Both the position numbers and the translations under genes were made by a program. The notes under the pieces were generated by a model, which was not told the DNA's origin, did no database searches, and was given only the letters and a program-made list of their open reading frames with translations. 64,000 nucleotides of DNA from Leptodontidium sp. MPI-SDFR-AT-0119 (lineage: Eukaryota > Ascomycota > Leotiomycetes > Helotiales > Leptodontidiaceae), in contig JAHLEZ010000008.1 of NCBI GenBank assembly GCA_020726505.1, forward strand, positions 1,550,001 to 1,614,000, written 5' to 3'. The first letter of the stretch is position 1. Every line of letters starts with the position of its first letter. Shown one piece after another: positions 55,701 through 64,000 of this stretch.

Positions 55701-58700
55701 TGTGAACTGATCCAGCCATGAGTGGTTCCTATGCTGGCCCCTTTAAAACGACGTTCGGTTCATGAACCACTGGCAATGCCTCAACAGTGATCAAACAGAG
55801 AGTAACCAAGTTCCCAACGAACTCAAGAAGCGATGTTTACAACCACCAGCAACCACTGGTTGCAGCGAGTGCAGAGGAAACAACGCAACATATATGGGTG
55901 AAATTATAGGACGAATTGGGCGACGCCAATGCTGACAGGAGCGCCTCACTGAGGCTAGAACTCCAATCTGGACCGACCCCATCGATCTCGTTATCCTGGC
56001 GCACTTTGGTCGCCATCGGGGAAGCGTCAGCCAGCGTCCACACCCAGGGGGCAAGGTTGCTCGGACCCAAGATATGCATCTGACCCCTGTGAACCCAGCG
56101 CTGTGGTCGGCCAGGGTCTTGAGATCCCCGGGTTTCAGTCCCAAAATGTTCAAAATTGCGAGAGAGGGCATGAATACTTGTAGATTTGCAGGCTGAGAAG
56201 AGAAGAGGAAGCCGCAGTGTTTCGCGGGAGATAATTATAGCTCCGAGCTTCTTTGTTTGAAGGACTATTGCAAAGCGCAAGAGCAGCCTTTGGCACGGCC
56301 TGGCTCTACCACCATCCATTAGCGGCCGAACCAAACTGAGGGTCAACGGTCAATGGTGCTGGAGAGGAGAGGAAGCGCATCGGAATTGGCGGCGGGACGG
56401 GAGGGAGGGAATAAGACATGACAGGAGAGGAGAGGAGACGGTATAAGCAGTGCGCTCGTATGGAACTGGAAATATATCCGAGGGAGCTCAACACATTTTT
56501 CCCGTCACTGTTGTTGCTGAGGGTTACAATGACATCGCCAACAGTTGCAAGCACCAAATTGGGCTGGTTGTTGGTTGGTGCTGTAGGCGCTGGAGATACT
56601 GGGAAAGATGAGGGCGTGGATGTGCTGTGGTCCTGTGCCAGTGCAAGTGCAACTGGAAGTGCAACCTCCCGACGAGCCTTTGATTCGGGATCATTTTGGT
56701 CACGTGATCCATCAGAGAAAACACCTCGCTTGGGATCTCGTCTTCTTCCTGTTTCTGCGTACTGCTAAGGTCCGTTGAAGAGTGTAACATGCCCGCCGCA
56801 AACCTCCCGATCATTTACTTCCTCGTACTTTGGATGTAGGAAAACCGCTTCCTGACCTTCCCCGCTGTATTCCCCAACCAACTGTACGACGCAGTCCAAC
56901 ACGAGATGCACCCGTGGTGCCGCCTCAGTGACGCTGCTCCTTCCTTCAACAGGCAGAGCAGGTATCAACCGCAAATTTGTTGCCGATCCTGATGCTGGGC
57001 ACTGTCATTTGAGCATTGATCTCGGTGAAGAGAAACGCAACCCCTTCAAGATGAGGTCGGCGATAGAAGAGAGAGTAGTGGGGGGCTCCTCGTGCTGTTG
57101 CCCCTCTTCCATTCTCGTCGTCCCCCTCCCTCCTCTATGAACTGATGATCATACGAATGTCGCTCACGGACTATAATTGGGCCTTTGCTCGACAGTTCCA
57201 CCTCTTGATTACAATTTAGAGGACCAAGGAAGCCCACTCACTCGTTCCGGGCCGCGAAAGATCCATCCCAAGGTATCGCACAGACTGGGCCAGGCCAGAC
57301 CAATTCGTCTTCTTGGCCGTTGCCCTTCGTCGTCGGGATGATGTTTAAGCTTCCCGCCAAAGGCGCGCTCTTTGTCAGAAAAAAAGCAAAAGTGGAAGCG
57401 CTCTGGGAATCTGGGTGTGGAGTCCCTAGCGAAGATCTATCGTCTCTACTACCCCGGACGTGATCTAAACAACTCCCACACCAGCGAATCCCGTACGATC
57501 AGATGCAAAGAAGGATGCACTGAAATCCGATTTCGGGACTTCATCAAGGGCATGCAGCATCTGATAAGAGCAAGACCCAATCTTGCATGATGCAGGTCCG
57601 GACATTTCTTCCTCCTCCGGCTCCATTACTACATTTATTTCTTTCGTTCTTTCTTTCTTTCCTGGTGGCGGGGTACATTTAGATCCTCCTAGTATGAAGC
57701 TGAAGACTAAAGCCCACAAGCAATAAGGCTGATCATGTAGGTCTCTTTGAGGAAACCCGAGACTTTCCGAACCCTAGATCATCGCTCAAATACCTGTCAC
57801 AGCCACAAATTCGCAACATCCGGGCCAATATTACTAGTAGCCGGCATGAAATTTGCATGCTCCCATCAGCCCCATGCCTGTTTCGAGTCCCTTATTGGCT
57901 GTCCGAATGTGCATCTTCGTCATATCCATGCAGTTTCACTTTTCCTCTGCCAGATCTCAATACTTGCAGGAATTGACCTGCTGCGAGATGCAAGCTGTGC
58001 ATTTAGACTTCAAATTTCGTCTCATATGGCTCTGTGCAGCCTCAAATCAGACGAACATATCACACACAGCTTCAGCCTGGTCAAACAAATACCCTTGTTC
58101 ACTGGAAACTCAAAAGCCTCGAAGTGCTGTGTTTCAGTTCAACTGAGCCCCCTGGTGAGCGTGAAAGCCGGGGTTGGTGCACAGGTAATTTACATACGTG
58201 CCTATCAGGCGCTTCACACACTCTCTATGCTGCACCGCATCCTATTGGTACACCCGGTTTCCACTCATTTTCGCAAGCTTTGCAGATTTAAGTCAACCAG
58301 CCGGCCAAAATTGCCAAAAGACGACCTATCCAAAGCGAATTGTCGAGGCTATCTGATATTCCTCCGTCACACAAATTATGCGTCGCACAGTCTGATCGCG
58401 TGTCTTTGCAGCTGCTTTCAGTCACGACTGGATGTTTTTTTCCCGAGCTTCAGGTGCAGAGGTACTTCTACATGCCGGGTATGTTCGGTTTTGATTTGCA
58501 CATCATATCGTCCAGCGCAAGAATTGGTTCCCAAGGAGATCCCATCTAGGCCATTTGCATATTCATGCGACATGGTAACTCGCCAATGAAATCTGCTACC
58601 CTCGTAAACAATTCCTCAAGATATTTCTATCTCCTGCTTCTTGAGCGGCTGTGGTTGTTCAGCGCCACTGCCGGACCGCAAAAGTAAATAACGAAGGAAG

Positions 58701-60520
58701 TTTATTGCCTTTTGATCTTCTGCCCCGGACATCATGGATGCAATTGGCGAAACGACCACCAGGAACGTTTTGGAAACATTACTGTACAGTGACAAGGCTC
58801 ACAAGGTGCCATTGCACTTTTGTTTACTTATCTTTCCCCTTGTTGTCCAGCTTCATATCTTACGCCTGTGCACTTCTAAGTGCTGCGGAAACTACTTCCG
58901 CGGCCAGGTGGTTGTCGCTTTCGGTATCTGCTGATCAGGGTCTGAGACAATGATAATCGATTGAACTCTTCGATAGTTCGCAATCTTCACCCCTTTCTGC
59001 AGGATGTAATTACTGTCTGAACTGCCTGGGGGAGATGCAGATGTTGCCTAATGTGCAAGTAGCCCATCTCACCATACAGATCTTATCGCTTCGAAGAGAT
59101 CTGGTCCTCTGCGCGAAGCCTGGGGTTATATGATCATTTTCGTTCATTGAACACATGCCGGCCTGCTCAAGCTCGAACACTTCCACTGCACCTCTTGTCA
59201 CCCCCACGCTAATAAAGGAGTAACTGCAGCGACATATTCCCAGTCTGTCAAATCAAAGACAAATTCAATGCACTACCACCTGCTCAACGGCGATCTGTAA
59301 TTTGCTCATTGCAAAATGGCCCATATCGAACATCGCTGCATGTAGGTCAACGTTGAAATGCAAGTCACCGTAAAGTGCCGTGATATGTCTTACTGCGGCA
59401 GAGTTCGACACTCACACGAGCTCAGTCCGTGGACAATGTGTGGATAAAGAACTTAGTGGTAATTTGAGTAGTATCGTTAGCATACACATGGATATCCGTA
59501 GTCTAGTGACTTGATCAGAAGGGTCTCACATCCCAGACGAAAGGTTCCTTGAGCAAGTACGTACAAACGTGTCTCACTCTCCCACGTTTGAGTTTCAATT
59601 TCTGTATGGCATTGTTCGATTGGCAGAGCTTCTAATTTAAAAGTCGATGGGAAACTTTAAACCCCATTCGATTTTATTTCATCCAAGAAGCTCGCAGTCT
59701 AGTATATGCAATAGTCTCAAGTCGATACTTACGAGAAGTATCTCGCTTAATGCAGAAAGAATATTATGATATGATCTTGGTGAGACCAGCGACTATTCCG
59801 TTACAGCCATGATTCCATCGGACATCCCGTATTTGTAGCTCTCGATTACCATGCACGTGGAAAATCACTTTCTAGCTTGACTTCGACGAAAATTTTACGT
59901 CGTCGGGCAAGAGAGACCATAGATATGTCACTGTAAATTATTGCAGCTTTGCTCTCATAAGCCTGTCTCGAGGCGTGAACTTCCCGCTCATGATTGATTC
60001 CCCCGAACCACCCAATCGAGGTCATATTTAGTAGAAACAATTCAACTCTTTACAAGCTGCTCCCTGGCGTCTAGAAAACCAATGCTTTTTTCAATGGAAC
60101 ATGATATGCGTACATTCGTATCATCGTGAGTGCGGGGTCAACCGGGGCACATAACATGTGATTGGATATACTTTCTGGTCAATAGCAGATACTTTCAAAG
60201 ATACGAAAGAGATCACAAAGATGATGAAGCCTAGAATTTCCTATAAGCCTCAGATAAATTGAGGAAGTCTGCCCGAACCTGAGAGGACAATTGGTTGGCA
60301 GGTTGTTAGATGATCGTCGTGGTGTCGCCGAAGATTTCCTCTTTCGGATACGGCATGATCACCCCGCTTCAAGAGAATGAAACTGAAGAACCAGCAAAAA
60401 CAGCATATATATCCCCTCCATCTCTTGCATCCATTTCCAAGTCCTATAAGTCTTTGGCAACTTTAAATCCAGTCACCACTGCACCAGAAAATCCAAATCT
60501 ACTTTCTGGCCTCAAGCAAA
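52791..60520. other. 7.7-kb region without supported genes
   Basis: Upstream of the AZF1-like gene (minus) and of the PhyH gene (plus). Seen: (GT)n at 54042-54059, CTCTG repeats at 54105-54132, C/T-rich DNA at 54355-54395, CTTT repeats at 57640-57662 and AT-rich DNA at 59600-60000. The longest frame (57747-58589, plus, 280 codons) has a Ser/Cys/His/Leu-heavy composition, no domain and an overlapping rival frame; I do not call it a gene. It may hold a long 5' leader with upstream ORFs, enhancers or non-coding transcripts. Confidence 0.45.
60405..60412 (+). promoter_or_regulatory. TATA-like element of the PhyH gene
   Basis: ATATATAT, 109 bp upstream of the start codon at 60521, followed by a C/T-rich stretch where transcription may begin. 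Confidence 0.4.
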
Positions 60521-61740
60521 ATGCCACACGCCAACCCTGCCCCCACGAATGTAAACAACGAAGACCCCATAACCGAGAAGCTCTACGTAACAGATGGACT
60601 CCTCGGGCAAGATCAAATTAGTCTCTTACGACCCTCCGATCCCAACATGCCAATCGAAGAGCTCCGCAAACGTCTAGAAGAAGACAACTACCTCTTCTTA
60701 AAAGGTCTTCTTCCCCGCAACGACGTCCTCAAAGCTCGAGAAGCTTACTTCAATTTCCTCTCACCAAGCGGAGTTCTCAAACCCGGTACCAAGCCTGTCG
60801 ATGGAATCTTCGACCTCAGCAAAGACATCGCCTGCTTCCCTGGAATTGGAGCCGGCTCAACTGGCGGGAACAGCAAACCCGGTGGCGAACAGGCAGCGGC
60901 TTTTGTGGATTTAGCGTTGAAAGCTCACACGGAGGATTGGTATGCTGAGGACTTTTGCAAGCATCCGGCGCTGAAGGAGTTCATTGCTAAGTTGAGCGGT
61001 TGGGGGGATGATACGTTATTGTTCCGGAGGTCGCTTTTGAGAAATAACATCCCGGGTGCTCATGCTATTGGCGTTCATTACGACCAGATTTTCCTTCGGT
61101 ATGGCGAGGTGTCGAACCTGACGGCTTGGTGTCCCTTGGGTGACATCAAACTCAATGGTGGAGGGTTAATATACCTTGAGAATAGTACGTCCTGAAACTC
61201 TGGGGAAATTACAGTACTTACAATTTGTGGTTAGGCAAATCTCTAGGTGAAGAGATCGAAGCAGATTTCTTTAAAAGGGCAAATGATGTGGGTCTAAGTG
61301 ACGAGGAAGCAAAGAGTGCGTTCAACAACAACATGATGGCAACTGGACTCCTCTCGGAAAGCCCAGCCGACTTTGCAAAACAGGCGAATCGAAGGTGGCT
61401 GGTCAGTGCGTATGAAGCTGGGGATGTTGTACTGCATGATCCGTTTGCTGTAAGATATTCCTAACTTCTAATTCCTCTGCCCAATTAGCCGAGGCTTACA
61501 ATGTGGCGTCAGATTCATGCTTCGACGATTAACTACGATCCCGAGGGTGTCATTAGGTTGGCAACAGATCTCCGTTTCTGTGATTCTTCGAGAGCTTATG
61601 ACGAGGTAAGCAGGTGGCACTGCGTTCTGCAGAAACTTACTGATTTCGAACAGAGGTGGTGCAAATTTTACCAAATTGGGTAAGAAAATATCCTGCTTTA
61701 CAAAATCCAATACTGATTGTCGGTTAGGGATGGTGTTTGA
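60521..61740 (+). CDS. Phytanoyl-CoA dioxygenase (PhyH) family oxygenase
   Basis: Non-haem Fe(II)/2-oxoglutarate oxygenase. Exons 60521-61184, 61235-61449, 61513-61605, 61654-61679, 61728-61740; 336 residues. The iron ligands are His186 and Asp188 in GVHYDQIFLRYG and His295 in AIHASTINYDP; Arg308 is placed to bind 2-oxoglutarate. Upstream, DNYLFLKGLLPRNDVLKARE is the usual PhyH entry. The last exon has only 13 nt and supplies GDGV-stop, matching the family's short C-terminus. No peroxisomal targeting signal is present (it ends GDGV), so a role in phytanate oxidation is unlikely; fungal relatives act on diverse small molecules. The substrate is unknown. Confidence 0.87.
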
Positions 61741-62020
61741 GACCCCGGTGAAGAGAGTTAGACGTAGAATTCGTTGCTAGAAGCGAAGTTATCTGATTGT
61801 CTGTGCAGTTTAGGACAAAAACGGGCCTTTTTTCTATGATTCAGCCAGATTGTAACCCTCGAGATGGCTCATACTTTCTCATTGGTACGGCAGATTTTGT
61901 GACTCAGCACTGACTTTTGGGTGCTTACTTATCTGCCACGATTCTTATTCACTTCCCACTTCCCATCTTGCCTTTCGTCATCCTTCTGAGCATACCCGAT
62001 CCCCACGACAATCGCACACG

Positions 62021-64000
62021 ATGAGCCCTCACACTTCCAAGGGAGATGCCCTGAGCATCGAGTCAAATTTCTGCTCCGCTTGCAGTTCATTCCTCCATAC
62101 TTATAACCAATTTCAAAAGCCAGACACTATTTACGTCGATGGTCCCTTGCAAACTAGAGTTATGGAAGGTTGTGAGATATGTACCCTTGTACAAAAGAGC
62201 ATGGGATCGGAAATAGCACATGAGTTCGACAGTCCTGATTTTCATCTATCGACCACGTATATGTGGATACTAGAAGAATCTTTCCTCCATCTGTATTTCA
62301 ATCAGCAGATAGAACTGCCAGATAGCGAATACATTCGCAGTGTCACAATACTAGAGCAAAGATTTGATGTGGAAGCTGGTGAGTCGAGCTTGATGTCGAG
62401 ATAAATCCGTGTTAATCAATAGTCGTAGTCACCCAGATGGAATCCACCGCAGCTGAGGCTGAAAATGCAGCCGGCGGAAACATATCCTGGCCATTGGTAA
62501 AGCAGTGGAGGCAAAATTGTTCCAAACACAGCAACTACACACCACTAGGAGCTATGAAATCCTTCGTTCCACGCCGTCTGATAGATGAAGGCACTGATCG
62601 GTGGGAACAAGTCAAGCTTCGACTAGATTCGGATGTCATGAGTGCGGCTGAGTACATGACTTTGAGCCATCGCTGGGCTAATGCCTCTGTGGGCAAGCTC
62701 ACGACAATCAATATTTTGCAGCTCGTGCACATGATACCGAAGAACTTCTTGTCTTGTACTTTTAAAGACGCAATCATCATGACTCGGGCTCTAGGGTTCA
62801 AGTTTTTATGGATCGATAGTCTCTGTATCATTCAGGACTCCGTCGAAGACCAGGCAACTGAGTTTGCATTGATGCACTCGATTTATGGCAACAGCTCATA
62901 CAACATCTCCGCAATTGCTTCCTCAAGTTCTTCGGAGGGGTTACTTTTGAGAAATTCTGTCTATACTCCCATTCGTGTCAATATTCTTATCGATGGTACC
63001 GAAACAGCTCATATTGTTCGCATGCACGACACTTGGAACGAATTCGTTACCTCATCTCCTCTGAATATCCGGGGCTGGGTTTGTCAGGAAAGACTTCTCA
63101 GCCTCCGAGTATTACACTTTTCAAACCATCAAATATTCTGGGAATGTGGACAACTATCTGCAAGTGAGGATTGGCCGGACGGAGTGCCACCACGTCCTGT
63201 GCCGAAGATAGATCCGTTCTACCCCAAGTACATCCTGCCACATGTCGACCACGGAATCAAACGCCAATTATCCGAGATTATTCGAGGAGGAATTACAGCC
63301 GACAGAAAAGATATTCAGATCATCTGGGCGAAAGTTGTGAAGCTCTACACTCGCGCATCACTTACCTATTCTACGGACAGATTGGTGGCTACCTCTGGAA
63401 TTGCTGCTCAATTCCAGCCAAAGATTCGAAGCAAGTATCTTGCTGGACTGTGGGAATTTAGTATCGCAACAGATCTGCTGTGGCGGGTTGAAAATACAGA
63501 TGACTTGGAAACGGTGTATCCTAAGAGAGAATTGCAAGCACGTCCCTCAGAATACATTGCTCCTACTTGGTCATGGGCATCCATAAATACAGCCGTAGAC
63601 TTAGAGAGCCTACCAAAACCTAAGGACCCGCAAGAGATAGTCCTCGACTTTCGTATCATCGTTGATATCTTGAAAGTGGACCTGCAGTGGGCAAGCAGCG
63701 ATGATTATGGACAGCTCACAGGCGGATCCATGCGAGTCCAAGGTCAGCTCGCAACAGCTCGCCAGACTCGTGGTGAAGTTGGATTGGTCGGGAATGATTT
63801 AGATCTCGAGGTATCAAAGGAGATTCGAACGAGCGAGGCCTGGCCATGTACCATTGGAATTGAATGGGATAACATCGAGTCAAAAAGAGACAAGAAAAAG
63901 TTCGGCAAACACTTGTATTGTCTTTTGGCAGTGCGGGTATCTCAGCGCCCCAAAACTGAAGACAGTCATGCCTTGTGCCGTGTGGAAGGATTGGTTCTCA
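62021..64000 (+). CDS. HET-domain (heterokaryon incompatibility) protein, 3' end beyond window
   Basis: Two exons visible, 62021-62378 and 62423-64000 (open to the edge), about 645 residues. The N-terminus has FCSACSSFLHTY and GCEICTLVQKS, the Cys pairs usual before HET domains. The HET domain (about residues 200-360) shows YMTLSHRWA in place of the common YxALSYCWG, then FLWIDSLCIIQD, the following acidic Met block and SIYGNSSYNISAIAS, and RGWVCQERLLSLRVLHFS with WECG. HET proteins can trigger cell death on non-self recognition, and many family copies have no known role. The spliced first junction (G-TC) keeps phase. Confidence 0.9.

Noticed and set aside
57747..58589. 280-codon plus-strand frame in the gene-poor interval
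   Set aside because: No recognisable domain or signal peptide, Ser/Cys/His-rich random-like composition, and a second long frame overlaps it. Not enough to call a gene, though transcription would change that.

Overview
The window is nuclear DNA of a filamentous ascomycete (Pezizomycotina; the gene set and intron style suit Leotiomycetes, but no marker fixes the order). Almost every gene is broken by short GT-AG introns of about 45-150 nt with CTAAC/CTGAC-like branch sites. The proteins are typical of fungi: BUR1 kinase, a LaeA-type methyltransferase, GPI7/LAS21, RMP1, a DUF2423 protein and a HET-domain protein. I rebuilt exon chains by hand and checked phase at each junction, so spans are gene models and not single open frames.

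Layout. 1-13 kb: NAP1 histone chaperone (minus, cut by the left edge), a 16-exon P5B-type ATPase, a CFA-synthase-like methyltransferase, a 52-residue complex I subunit (minus), BUR1, then a two-exon cysteine-rich small protein and a 33-codon membrane micro-ORF (minus). 13.5-22 kb: a secreted S53 protease whose reading frame is broken, a LaeA-like methyltransferase and a UDP-glucose 4,6-dehydratase, all minus. 25-34 kb (plus): a DUF5672 type II membrane protein, Rheb GTPase, cytosolic seryl-tRNA synthetase and a ZUFSP-type C78 deubiquitinase. 35-44 kb: PIAS/Siz SUMO ligase (minus), a DUF2423 nucleolar protein, GPI ethanolamine-phosphate transferase 2, RNase MRP subunit RMP1 (minus) and the ABC protein CAF16. 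44-53 kb: ELP2 (minus) head-to-head with URM1, then a four-finger AZF1-like C2H2 factor (minus). 53-64 kb: about 7.7 kb with no supported gene, then a phytanoyl-CoA-dioxygenase-like enzyme and a HET-domain gene that runs off the right edge.

Most genes are housekeeping. Three neighbourhoods share a theme: ELP2 and URM1 belong to the two arms of mcm5s2U34 tRNA modification and share one promoter region; the C78 deubiquitinase and the SUMO ligase are convergent neighbours; RMP1 and CAF16 are divergent. The most unusual DNA is a diverged tandem repeat at the 3' end of ELP2 that supplies the last 11 codons and stop, and whose copies differ by changes that keep two hairpins paired. No CRISPR, rRNA, tRNA or autonomous transposon was seen.
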